Shown: positions 53,161 to 61,837 of the stretch, in pieces
How the letters are laid out: every line of letters starts with the position of its first letter
Position numbering within the stretch: position 1 is the first letter of the stretch
Assembly (NCBI RefSeq): GCF_024359545.1
Contig: NZ_JAKQZG010000001.1
Span: 496,001-560,000 of the forward strand
DNA from: Jiella marina
Lineage (GTDB): Bacteria > Pseudomonadota > Alphaproteobacteria > Rhizobiales > Rhizobiaceae
Direction: 5' to 3'
Length of the DNA stretch: 64,000 nucleotides
Notes under the pieces: generated by a model
Databases searched by the model: none
What the model saw: only the letters and a program-made list of their open reading frames with translations
Told to the model about the DNA's origin: nothing
Translations under genes and position numbers: made by a program

Positions 53161-54234
53161 TCAGGCGCCCGGTGAAGCAAGAAGAGGCGCTCGCTTCAAC
53201 GCCTTGAGGTCGGCAGAGCCCGTGCAGAAGCAGACGATCCGCAGCTCCTCGATGACGCTCCGAAAATGCTCCGCCACGGCTTCGGCCGACGAATCGGCCG
53301 CCTGCAGGGAAGCAGCGGCCTGCCCCGCCAGATCGGCACCGAGACGGAGCGCGCGCGCGACATCGAGCCCGTTTCTCACTCCTCCCGAGCCGATCACCAG
53401 CGCGTCGGGACAGGCCGCGCGGACGTCGGCGATCGCCCGCGCTGTCGGGATGCCCCATTGCGAAAACACCAGAGCGCTCTGGCGCGCACGGCTGTCGGAT
53501 GCGCGCTCGGCCTCGACGGCGGCCCAGCTCGTGCCGCCTGCCCCCGCCACGTCGATCGCAGCCACGCCGACCTCCACGAGCCGGCGGGCCAGCGCTCCGG
53601 AAATTCCGGCTCCGACTTCCTTGACGACAATCGGCACGCGCAAGGTCGTCGCCAGTTCCGCGATGCGGCCCAGGATCCCGCGCCAATCCGTGTCGCCGCC
53701 CTGCTGGACGGCTTCCTGAAGCGGGTTCAGATGGATGATCAGCGCATCGGCCTCGATCATGTCGACCGCACGCTCGACCTCTCTCACGCCGTACCCCAGG
53801 CCGAGCTGCGCAGCGCCCACATTCGCCAGGATCGGGACCGACGGCGCCAGCCGTCTCAGGCCGTGGTCCAGACCCCCCCTAGCCCTGCCTTCGATGGCGA
53901 TCCGCTGCGACCCCACGGCGAAGGCGATGCCAAGGGCTTCGGCAGCTTCGGCAAGACGCGTGTTGATCCGAGCCGCGCGCTCCGGCCCGCCCGTCATCGA
54001 CGAAATCAGGAGCGGCGCCTGCAAGCGCCTGCCCAAGAATTCGCAGGACAGGTCGATTTCGCCGAGAGCGATCTCCGGCAGGGCGCAGTGTTCGAACACG
54101 ACGGCGGAAAGCCCCGTGCGGTCCGCGGAATCGGATTCCTGCCTGTGGGCATCGGCGCGCAGCACGATGTCGATATGGTCGCTCTTGCGATCGGCAATGT
54201 CGCCCGGCTTCGATGAGACGCGGCCTTCTGTCAC
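53161..54234 (-). CDS. fni: Type 2 isopentenyl-diphosphate delta-isomerase
   Basis: About 357 residues from the GTG at 54234, a length normal for the family. It is the FMN- and NADPH-dependent enzyme that interconverts IPP and DMAPP, providing precursors for the neighbouring carotenoid genes. Conserved parts are ADRKSDHIDIVL, APLLISSMTGGPERAARINT, IAFAVGSQRIAIEG, ADALIIHLNPLQEAVQQGGD, VPIVVKEVGAGIS and GAGGTSWAAVEAERA. The frame is open further upstream, but sequence before the GTG is not family-like. It is divergent from crtE. Confidence 0.92.
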   Translation of the reverse strand: MTEGRVSSKPGDIADRKSDHIDIVLRADAHRQESDSADRTGLSAVVFEHCALPEIALGEIDLSCEFLGRRLQAPLLISSMTGGPERAARINTRLAEAAEALGIAFAVGSQRIAIEGRARGGLDHGLRRLAPSVPILANVGAAQLGLGYGVREVERAVDMIEADALIIHLNPLQEAVQQGGDTDWRGILGRIAELATTLRVPIVVKEVGAGISGALARRLVEVGVAAIDVAGAGGTSWAAVEAERASDSRARQSALVFSQWGIPTARAIADVRAACPDALVIGSGGVRNGLDVARALRLGADLAGQAAASLQAADSSAEAVAEHFRSVIEELRIVCFCTGSADLKALKRAPLLASPGA

Positions 54235-54496
54235 GGCGGTGTTGGTCCTATCGTCGCAGAAAGCTCTACAATGAACTCTCCGGGTCGTTTCACTCCAGCG
54301 GGTTCGTGTTAGCATTGTCTTCGCCGATTCCGAAACGGCCCTTCGCCGCATGCGGGACGCCGGCGGCAACCGTCGAGGAACCCGATCGGATCGTCGGAGG
54401 AAAATTGACTTGAGGCACCGGGTTTAGCGTGATCGAGTACAGACGGATGGAGACAGATCGCAACCACTCTCGTCGCGACCTCAGCGTCTCGAAAGG

Positions 54497-55465
54497 ATGG
54501 GGATTGTGTTCTTTGGCCAGGGTGGCGCCGCGATGACGCCGGATATGATCCGCAGCCTCTCCGCGCAAAGAGCGAAGATCGATCGTCGGCTGGACGCACT
54601 CGTTCCGCGTGCCTTCGCCGGTCAGACGGCTCTCGATGAGGCGATCGCCGCCAGTATCCTGGCTCCGGGCAAGCGGCTTCGACCGATGATGACGATGATG
54701 GTGACCGCCGATCTCGGCGGCGATCCCAAGGTGGCGCTGGACGCTGGCTGCGCGATCGAGATGGTCCATGCCTCGTCCCTCACGCTGGATGACCTGCCCT
54801 GCATGGACGACTCGGCATTGCGCCGCGGGCGACCGGCGATCCATGTGTCCTTCGGCGAAGACGTCGCGGTTCTCGCAGCGATCGCCTCGCTGTCGGCAGC
54901 CTTCGAGACGCTGGCGCGACTGCCCGGCGCGAACGACGGTGCCCGCGCCGAGTGCGTGGCGATCCTCACCCAGGCCGTTGGCGTCCGGGGACTTGTCGCC
55001 GGTCAGTTTGCCGATCTCCGCGAGGGTCAACACAAGCGCGGCCTCAACGAAATCGCCGAGACCAACGGCCTGAAGACCGGTTCGCTGTTTTCCGCCGCCG
55101 TCGAGATCGGCGCCGTCGTCGCCGGTGCGAGCGATGCGGTCCGGGCCGAACTCAGGGCCTTCGCCGCAGAGTTGGGCCATGCCTTTCAGCTTCTCGACGA
55201 CCTCCTCGACGGCGACGACAATGCCGGCCTGACCGGCAAGGACGTCAACAAGGATGTCGGCAAGTCGACGATCGTTTCGATGATCGGGCAGGACTCCGTC
55301 GTCGAAGAGATCGCGCGGCATGTGGCCGAGGCACACCAGCGACTCAACGTCTCTGTCGGACGCGAGAGCTTGATGCATGCCTGCGTCGACTTCATCTTCG
55401 GTGAAGCGCTCTCCTGGCAGAAGGCGTCGGACGTCCTGAGCCAGTCCGGCGCTCACGCCAAATAA
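54497..55465 (+). CDS. crtE: Geranylgeranyl diphosphate synthase
   Basis: A 322-residue prenyltransferase that makes GGPP from IPP and allylic diphosphates. Motifs are LAPGKRLRPMM, the first Asp-rich motif LDDLPCMDD (98-105), RRGRPAIHVSFGE, VRGLVAGQFADL, KTGSLFSAAVEIGA, the second Asp-rich motif LLDDLLDGDDN, and GKDVNKDVGKSTIVSMIG. The start may be ATG 54497 or ATG 54533 (MTPDMIRSLS); the latter fits the family length slightly better. It is followed 44 bases later by crtZ. Confidence 0.95.
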   Translation: MGIVFFGQGGAAMTPDMIRSLSAQRAKIDRRLDALVPRAFAGQTALDEAIAASILAPGKRLRPMMTMMVTADLGGDPKVALDAGCAIEMVHASSLTLDDLPCMDDSALRRGRPAIHVSFGEDVAVLAAIASLSAAFETLARLPGANDGARAECVAILTQAVGVRGLVAGQFADLREGQHKRGLNEIAETNGLKTGSLFSAAVEIGAVVAGASDAVRAELRAFAAELGHAFQLLDDLLDGDDNAGLTGKDVNKDVGKSTIVSMIGQDSVVEEIARHVAEAHQRLNVSVGRESLMHACVDFIFGEALSWQKASDVLSQSGAHAK

Positions 55466-55509
55466 GGCCCGTCACGACGAGCCGGGAGGTGTCCCGGCAG
55501 GAGAATGAC

Positions 55510-56040
55510 ATGACGCTGATGACATATCTCGGTCTGGCGGCGATTGCCCTCGTCGTCTTCCTGATCATGGAGGGCGTCGCCTGGGCCGCGCACAAATACA
55601 TCATGCATGGCTTCGGCTGGGGCTGGCACAAGTCCCACCACGAGGAACGCGAGGGCATCTTCGAAAAGAACGATCTCTACGCCGTGGTGTTTTCGGTGAT
55701 CGCCATCACCCTCTTCATCGTCGCCTCGCAGGGCTATCCGGTGGTCGGTGCGATCGCCGTTGGCATCACGCTTTACGGCGTCTTCTACTTCGTCGTCCAT
55801 GACGGGCTCGTGCATCAGCGCTGGCCGTTCCGCCATATTCCCCATCGCGGCTATGCCAAGCGGCTCGTGCAGGCGCACCGGCTTCACCATGCCGTCGAAG
55901 GCAAGGATGGCTGCGTGTCGTTCGGATTCCTGTACGCGCCGCCGGTCGAAGACCTGTCGAAGCAGCTTCGCAGCCAAGGGACCGTCGCGGCCGAACGGCG
56001 CCGAGCGGGCACGGACACTGCCCAAAGCGCAACTCACTGA
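55510..56040 (+). CDS. crtZ: Beta-carotene hydroxylase
   Basis: A 176-residue membrane di-iron hydroxylase adding 3-OH groups to beta-ionone rings (beta-carotene to zeaxanthin). The four histidine clusters are HKYIMH (~28-33), HKSHHEE, HDGLVHQRWP and HRLHHAVEGKDGCVSFGF, interspersed with three membrane helices. ATG 55510 has an AGGAG ribosome-binding site. It runs with crtE and converges with crtB. Confidence 0.96.
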   Translation: MTLMTYLGLAAIALVVFLIMEGVAWAAHKYIMHGFGWGWHKSHHEEREGIFEKNDLYAVVFSVIAITLFIVASQGYPVVGAIAVGITLYGVFYFVVHDGLVHQRWPFRHIPHRGYAKRLVQAHRLHHAVEGKDGCVSFGFLYAPPVEDLSKQLRSQGTVAAERRRAGTDTAQSATH

Positions 56041-56066
56041 GCGCGTGAGCCGCGGCTCGTGGGTCG

Positions 56067-57056
56067 TCAGGCAGCGTGCAAGGGGCGAGGCCGTGTCCAA
56101 AGCTCCTGCGGACGCGGCTCGCGCGGTCTCATCCGGCTCACGGCAACCTTGGCGAAACCGAGCCCGACATGACGCAGCTTGGCGAGGCGCCCGGTGGAAA
56201 CCCGACCATCGAAAGCCGCGGCCCCGTAGCGTCTGATATCGGTACCGATTTCCCGATAGACACCGTGGGCGGTCGCGACCGCCCAGCCCGAACGCCAAGA
56301 TAGCGCCGGCAGGCCTTGAAGCGCCGAGGCGTAATAGGGCTCCGCAAGGTCGGCCAAACGGGCCGCGAGTCCAGCGACAGCACCGCGATGTCTCGGGTCG
56401 AGCAGGTCGGCATCTGACAGACCCGCCTCCTGCAGCCAATCCCGCGGCACGTAGATCCGGCCGACACGCGCATCGTCGACGATGTCACGGGCAATGTTGG
56501 TCAGTTGGAAGGCGATCCCCAGATCGCAGGCCCGGTCGAGGGCATCCTCGCCTCTCGCTTCCATGACGAGAGCCATCATCACGCCGACGACCCCCGCGAC
56601 ACGGTAGCAATAATCGAGCGTATCGCCGATCGTTGCGTAGCGACGTCCCTCGACGTCCATGCGATAGCCTTCGAGATGCTCGATGAAGAGCTGCCGGTCG
56701 ATGCCATGGCGCGCGGCGACGTCGGCCACGGAACGAAAGGCCGGTCCGAGCGTCAGATCGCCTTCAAGGGCCGCCAGCGTCTGCGCTTCGAGCGCGGCGA
56801 GCTGTTCGGCCGGTGTCGCATCCTCGACCGCGGAGCGACGGGAGAAGCCCAGCACCTGCCCGTCGATCGCGTCGTCGCAATGCCGGCACCAGGCGTAGAG
56901 CATCATCGCGCTTTGACGCACGTCGCGGTCGAAAAGACGCGCAGCGGCCGCGAAGCTCTTCGAGCCCTTGGCGATCGTATCGCGGGCATGAGCGGCGAGA
57001 TCGGCCCGGTCGGCGGGAGCGAGAGGCAGACGGAGCGGGTCGGTGGCGAGAGACAT
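56067..57056 (-). CDS. crtB: Phytoene synthase
   Basis: A 329-residue head-to-head condensing enzyme that joins two GGPP to phytoene. Motifs are KGSKSFAAAARLFD, YAWCRHCDDAIDG (first Asp-rich motif), YCYRVAGVVGVMMALVM, DLGIAFQLTNIARDIVDDAR (second Asp-rich motif) and GRIYVPRDWLQEAG. It is the last gene of the crtXYIB run, 6 bases after crtI. Confidence 0.96.
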   Translation of the reverse strand: MSLATDPLRLPLAPADRADLAAHARDTIAKGSKSFAAAARLFDRDVRQSAMMLYAWCRHCDDAIDGQVLGFSRRSAVEDATPAEQLAALEAQTLAALEGDLTLGPAFRSVADVAARHGIDRQLFIEHLEGYRMDVEGRRYATIGDTLDYCYRVAGVVGVMMALVMEARGEDALDRACDLGIAFQLTNIARDIVDDARVGRIYVPRDWLQEAGLSDADLLDPRHRGAVAGLAARLADLAEPYYASALQGLPALSWRSGWAVATAHGVYREIGTDIRRYGAAAFDGRVSTGRLAKLRHVGLGFAKVAVSRMRPREPRPQELWTRPRPLHAA

Positions 57057-57062
57057 GGGCGC

Positions 57063-58601
57063 TCAGTTCGCCTTCACGTCCGCGATCATCAGCCCCGCCG
57101 TCGCCTTGGCAGACCCGACGACGCCCGGAACGCCGGCCCCCGGATGCGTGCCCGCCCCCACAAGATATAGGTTCGGAACCTTCGCATCGCGATTGTGCGG
57201 GCGGAACCAGGCGCTCTGGGTCAGCACCGGATCAAGCGAAAAGGCTGAACCGAGATGGGCGTTGAGTTCGCTCTTGAAATCGGCCGGCGTGAAGATCCGG
57301 CAGGTTGCGAGGTCCGCCTTGAGGCCAGGAATGTAACGCGCCTCCAGATAGTCGAGGATCCTGTCGCGATAGAGCGGTCCCTCGCGCTCCCAGTCGATAT
57401 CGGCATTGCCGAGATGCGGCACCGGCGACAGCACGTAGAACGCCCCGGCCCCGGGCGGGGCGAGCGACGGGTCGGTGACGCAGGGATTGTGGAGGTAGAG
57501 CGAGAAATCGCCGGGCAGCGACCGTCCCTTGAAGATCTCGCTGACAAGCTCGCGGTAGCGGGCCCCGAAGCAGACCGTGTGATGCTGGATGTCCGGCCGG
57601 TGCGTCTTCAGGCCGAAATAGATGACGAAGAGCGACATCGACCAGCGCTTGGCCTTGAGCCGCTTCGCCTCTTCGGCGCCGCGATCCGAACCGCCGAGCA
57701 GGTTGCCATAGGTGTGGACCACGTCGGCGTTGGACGCAACGACGTCCGCCGGGAAGGCTCGGCCATCCTTCAGACGAACGCCCGTCGCCCGCTGCCCGTC
57801 CATGGTGATCTCTGCGACCTCGGCGGAGACTTCGACGCGACCCCCGATATCGGTGAAGAGCCTGACGAGGCCGCTCACCAGCGCGCCCGTGCCGCCGCGG
57901 GGAAACCAGACGCCCCATTGCCGCTCCAGCGCATGGATCAGCGCATAGATCGATGAGGTAGCGAAGGGATTGCCGCCCACCAGCAGGGAGTGAAAGGAAA
58001 AGGCCTGCCGCAGATGGTCGTCCTCGATGAACTGGGCGACCTTGGAATAGACGCTGCGCCAGGCTTCAAGCCGGGCGAGCTGCGGCCCCGCGCGTACCAT
58101 GTCGCGAAAGCTGAGGAACGGCACCGTGCCGAGCTTCTCGTATCCTTCCCGGAAAACGTCCTTCGAATAGGCGAGGAAGCGACGATAGCCTTCGACATCC
58201 TTCGGATTGAAACGTTCGATCTGCCGATCGAGTTCGGCCTGGTCGTTGACATAGTCGAAAGCGCGGCCGTCCTCCCAGCACAGGCGATAGAAGGGCGAAA
58301 CCGGCAGAAGCTCGACATAGTCGCTCATGCTCCGACCTGCCGCCTCGAATAGCTCTTCCAGAGCGCTCGGATCGGTGATCACCGTCGGTCCGGCATCGAA
58401 GGTATAGCCCGCATCTTCATAGACGTAAGCCCGTCCGCCCGGCCGGTCGCGTTTCTCCAGAAGCGTGGTGGCAATGCCTGCCGCCTGCAGCCGGATCGCC
58501 AATGCGATCCCGCCAAACCCGGCGCCAATGACAACGGCTCGCTTTCTGGCCGGCGCCCCCTCTGAGGGTCGCGTCCCGTCCCGATCGAGGGTCGCGCTCA
58601 T
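57063..58601 (-). CDS. crtI: Phytoene desaturase
   Basis: A 512-residue FAD enzyme that performs four desaturations of phytoene to lycopene. It has the N-terminal dinucleotide fold (AVVIGAGFGGIALAIRLQAA, LLEKRDRPGGRAYVYEDAGY), the middle region WGVWFPRGGTGALVSGLVRL, and the C-terminal bacterial-type signature FRPHNRDAKVPNLYLVGAGT followed by HPGAGVPGVVGSAKATAGLM. Its start overlaps the crtY stop by 4 bases. Confidence 0.97.
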   Translation of the reverse strand: MSATLDRDGTRPSEGAPARKRAVVIGAGFGGIALAIRLQAAGIATTLLEKRDRPGGRAYVYEDAGYTFDAGPTVITDPSALEELFEAAGRSMSDYVELLPVSPFYRLCWEDGRAFDYVNDQAELDRQIERFNPKDVEGYRRFLAYSKDVFREGYEKLGTVPFLSFRDMVRAGPQLARLEAWRSVYSKVAQFIEDDHLRQAFSFHSLLVGGNPFATSSIYALIHALERQWGVWFPRGGTGALVSGLVRLFTDIGGRVEVSAEVAEITMDGQRATGVRLKDGRAFPADVVASNADVVHTYGNLLGGSDRGAEEAKRLKAKRWSMSLFVIYFGLKTHRPDIQHHTVCFGARYRELVSEIFKGRSLPGDFSLYLHNPCVTDPSLAPPGAGAFYVLSPVPHLGNADIDWEREGPLYRDRILDYLEARYIPGLKADLATCRIFTPADFKSELNAHLGSAFSLDPVLTQSAWFRPHNRDAKVPNLYLVGAGTHPGAGVPGVVGSAKATAGLMIADVKAN

Positions 58602-59779
58602 GCCAGTTCTCCCGTCAGGCGATGTCTCGCCAGAACCCTGATCGCGTTGCCGAAGGGGACCGGCGGTTTGCCGGTGAGAATGCGCAGCTTGTCGCGGGTC
58701 TTGAGTCGAGCCGCATAGAAGCGCGCTACGAGGCGGGCGTCGAGCCGGTAGAAATGTTCCAGTATCCGATAACGCTCCGAGGCATTGCCTGCGAAGTAGA
58801 GAAGCCGATTGAGCATGCGGAAGAAGCCGCGTGCCTGCCAGGTCGAAACGGCGTGATGGCGGGTCGCCTGATAGAGCGACGGCGCGTCGAGGCTTGGCAA
58901 TCCGGCGATGAGATCGGCCAGCTTGGCGGCATCGGGTAGCGAGTAGCCCGTGGTGGGATGAAACAGGGCCGCCGCGAGACCGCTTGCCGCGACGCCGGAT
59001 TTTTCATCCCAGAACGCCTCGATATCCCCATCGATCGCGATCGGCAGAATCCCCTCCTCCTTGCGACAGACATGATCGATCTCCCAGCCATGCGCCGCGA
59101 CATAATCGGCAATGGAGCGTTCCAGCCGGGCCTGATCGAGTTCGCTGCCATCGGCGTAATAGGTGTCCTCGATCAACAGCCGGGTGTCAGTCATCGGTAG
59201 AAGATAGACGAAGCGGTATCCGTCGGCCTGCGGCACGGTCGCGTCCATGATGACAGGGCGCGTCACCCCGTGCGGCGCGGTCATCTCGACCTCGAGGCCG
59301 AGGAATTTCTGGAAACCGATGCGCATGTGCCTGCTCGCCGCATGTCCGCGTCCGTCGATCACGGCACCAGCGGCGACCTCCTGGCCGTCGGCAAGCACCA
59401 GGGACTTTGGCGTCAGGGCCCGGACCGGGCACCCGCAGTGAACCCGCTCCCCGAGCCGGTTTTCGATCAGGCCACGAAACCGCTCTGAAGTGACGCTGCA
59501 ATAACCGGTCCCAAGACTCTTGAACCGATTGGGAAATCTCACTTCGTTATCGGACCAGCGATAGGTCACGAACGGCTGGAACCAGTCATGCTCTTGCGGC
59601 GTGAGGTCGCCATCGTGAAAGGACCATGTGTGATTGCCGCCGAGCCTCGGCCCGGCCTCGAAGAGCTCGACACGCAACTCGGGCCGACGCTCGGCAAGGC
59701 GCCAGGCAATCAGGCCGTTGGCCAGCCCACCGCCCACGAGAGCGATATCGATCGGCTCGCTGCGACCTGACCCACTCAT
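58598..59779 (-). CDS. crtY: Lycopene beta-cyclase
   Basis: A 393-residue FAD/NAD(P)-binding cyclase of the CrtY type that closes both ends of lycopene to give beta-carotene. Key parts are IALVGGGLANGLIAWRLAER, the motif LGGNHTWSFHDGDLTPQEHD, RRYYC-like segment GTGYCSVTSERF, VIDGRG, FQKFLGLEVEMTAPHGVTRP, LLIEDTYYADG, EGILPIAIDGD and FHPTTGYSLPDAAKLADLIA. It overlaps crtX upstream and crtI downstream by 4 bases each. Confidence 0.95.
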   Translation of the reverse strand: MSGSGRSEPIDIALVGGGLANGLIAWRLAERRPELRVELFEAGPRLGGNHTWSFHDGDLTPQEHDWFQPFVTYRWSDNEVRFPNRFKSLGTGYCSVTSERFRGLIENRLGERVHCGCPVRALTPKSLVLADGQEVAAGAVIDGRGHAASRHMRIGFQKFLGLEVEMTAPHGVTRPVIMDATVPQADGYRFVYLLPMTDTRLLIEDTYYADGSELDQARLERSIADYVAAHGWEIDHVCRKEEGILPIAIDGDIEAFWDEKSGVAASGLAAALFHPTTGYSLPDAAKLADLIAGLPSLDAPSLYQATRHHAVSTWQARGFFRMLNRLLYFAGNASERYRILEHFYRLDARLVARFYAARLKTRDKLRILTGKPPVPFGNAIRVLARHRLTGELA

Positions 59780-61056
59780 ACGGGCTGCCCTTCCTTGATC
59801 CGACCCGCTGGACTGCGCGTCGCCTCCTCAATGATTTTGGCCGCCAATTTCACCCCGCCGGACGCCCTGATATCGCGCCCGATAACACTTGCACTTTCCT
59901 TGAAAGTAGCCTCCCCCAACAAACGCGCAAGACAGTCTGCGATCGAGCGGCTGGACAATTGGCCGCGGCCAAGGCGAAGGCCCACCCCGTGATGGGCGAT
60001 TCGCGCCGCGATCCCCGGCTGATCGAAGGCCATGGGGATCGCCAGCATCGGCACATTCGCTTCAAGCGCATCGAGCACGGTGTTCATGCCGGCATGGGTG
60101 ATGCAGACATCGGCCTCCTTCAGGATGAGCCGTTGCGGCAGGAAGTCGGTCACGATCCGCGCGTCGAGGGAGGCGGCCTGTTCGGCGGTCAAGCCGCCGC
60201 AATGGGCGATCACGCAATCGGCGCCGACGTCCCGACAGGCTCGGGCGATCTTCTTGAACAATCTAAATCGGTGCCCCTGCAACGTTCCGAAGGAGGCGAA
60301 CACCAGCGGCCGACCGGGCTGGCGGGAGATCGGCGCGGAACCGGCCTCCTGCGCGACTGCAGGGCGAATGGGACCGACTCCGTGGCGGATGGGGGACGGC
60401 ACACGCGGAAAGTCGAAGCTCTCCACGAGTTGGCTGATCTGGTAGCGGGAGGACAGGCAGGCCGACAGGGAGTCCCGCTCCGGCAGACCGAACCGCGCCG
60501 CCCAATGGGCGATCGTGCGCCGTTGCCGGGTGAGAAGCTTGCGCGCGACCATCTCGCCCCCACGATTGCGCTTCATGCCCGCTTCGGAGGGGTCGTAAGA
60601 CCAGGGCAGGAAGGGCAGCGGCACAGTCGGATCATCGTGCACCGGCAGAGCCGAAGCGACCGAGATCAGCGGCAGGTCCATGAATTCGGCAAGGAGACCA
60701 CTGGCAGGCTCCATCTGGTCGCCGACCACGGCCTCCACCCCGAGATCGTGAAGAAGCGTCGGACCTTCCCGGCAGAGATCATCGCTGAGTTTTGCCGTAT
60801 CGGCGACGGTCCGCAGGATGGAAAGCGGCCCTCCACCGCCTGCAGCGCGCCCCACGATCCGGTCGAGTTCCGCGCGCGATCGACGACCGACCTCGTGAAC
60901 AGGGAAACCGGGGCCGCCCGCCGCAAACATCGAAAAGGCGCCGGCATTGACGATGAAGTGTATCCCGTGACCACGCCGTTGCAGTTCCGTGCCCAATGCC
61001 TCGAACAGCCGGAGATGGCTGAAGAAGGGCGGACAGACGCATGCGAAACGGGTCAT
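59776..61056 (-). CDS. crtX: Zeaxanthin glucosyltransferase
   Basis: A 426-residue family-1 glycosyltransferase that transfers glucose from UDP-glucose to zeaxanthin hydroxyls. The N-terminal part starts MTRFACVCPPFFSHLRLFEA. The donor-site region is RPLVFASFGTLQGHRFRLFK and VTDFLPQRLILKEADVCITH followed by AGMNTVLDALEANVPMLAIP and MAFDQPGIAARIAHHGVGLR, the usual UGT signature. As first gene of the crtXYIB operon it may respond to the same promoter; the end product would be zeaxanthin mono- or diglucoside. Confidence 0.93.
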   Translation of the reverse strand: MTRFACVCPPFFSHLRLFEALGTELQRRGHGIHFIVNAGAFSMFAAGGPGFPVHEVGRRSRAELDRIVGRAAGGGGPLSILRTVADTAKLSDDLCREGPTLLHDLGVEAVVGDQMEPASGLLAEFMDLPLISVASALPVHDDPTVPLPFLPWSYDPSEAGMKRNRGGEMVARKLLTRQRRTIAHWAARFGLPERDSLSACLSSRYQISQLVESFDFPRVPSPIRHGVGPIRPAVAQEAGSAPISRQPGRPLVFASFGTLQGHRFRLFKKIARACRDVGADCVIAHCGGLTAEQAASLDARIVTDFLPQRLILKEADVCITHAGMNTVLDALEANVPMLAIPMAFDQPGIAARIAHHGVGLRLGRGQLSSRSIADCLARLLGEATFKESASVIGRDIRASGGVKLAAKIIEEATRSPAGRIKEGQPV

Positions 61057-61245
61057 GGATGAAATGCTTTGAGAATTGTCCGCTTGAATCGCGGGCGCTG
61101 CGACGCATTCTTATGCCTCAAGAATGGCAGCAGGCCACGACTTTGACCATAGATGCTTTGCCGCGTCTGAACATGTTGCGTTGATGCTCTCCGATCCCCG
61201 CCCTCCTCGCCCCGACCATTTTTGCGAATTGCCAGGACGACAGTC

Positions 61246-61824
61246 GTGAGCGAGACGGGTTGCGCATTGCCGCAGACAAATGCGCGTCCGACGCGCCTCT
61301 CGCCGCTGTCCGCACTGGTCGCCAGTCTCGCTCTGGTGACGGGGATGATCATCTGGCTGCGATTGCTGGGCCGCCCCTGGACCTGCCCCTGCGGAGTCGT
61401 TGAATTCTGGCAGGGTGATTTGAACGCGTCCGAGAACAGCCAGCAATTCTCCGACTGGTATTCGGCGCTTCATGTCATTTTCGGCATGGCCATCTATGGC
61501 TTCGTCTCCTGGATGAAGCCCGGCTGGTCGCTCGCAGTTCTCATGGTGACGGCCGTCGCTTCAAGCGTCGCGTGGGAAGCGATGGAAAACATGCCGGCTC
61601 TGATTTCCCTCTTCAGCAATGAGATGGGCCAGAACTATTCCGGCGACTCCGTGTTGAACGCCGCCGGCGACACGATCTTCGTCGTGGCCGGTTTGACCCT
61701 CGCCCATTGGTTGCCGGCCTGGGCCGCCGTCGCGGTTGCGGTGGGGCTCGAGGCCACGGTCAGCCTCGCGATCGGCGATGGCTTCCTCATCGGCGTGCTC
61801 ACGCTGCTCGGTTCCCTCTTCTGA
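61246..61824 (+). CDS. DUF2585 (UPF0314) membrane protein
   Basis: About 192 residues from GTG 61246 (AGGA ribosome-binding site); TTG 61222 is an alternative. Four or five membrane helices are predicted. The family signatures GRPWTCPCGVVEFWQGDLNA, NSQQFSDWYSALHVIFGMAI, SSVAWEAMENMPALISLFSN, YSGDSVLNAAGDTIFVVAGL and EATVSLAIGDGFLIGVLTLL identify DUF2585, which is restricted mainly to Hyphomicrobiales. Function unknown. It is divergent from crtX. Confidence 0.92.
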   Translation: MSETGCALPQTNARPTRLSPLSALVASLALVTGMIIWLRLLGRPWTCPCGVVEFWQGDLNASENSQQFSDWYSALHVIFGMAIYGFVSWMKPGWSLAVLMVTAVASSVAWEAMENMPALISLFSNEMGQNYSGDSVLNAAGDTIFVVAGLTLAHWLPAWAAVAVAVGLEATVSLAIGDGFLIGVLTLLGSLF

Positions 61825-61837
61825 GGGACAACCCTCG

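Noticed and set aside
59626-61062. A 478-codon plus-strand frame opposite crtX/crtY
   Set aside because: Antisense to recognised carotenoid genes; no domain in its product.
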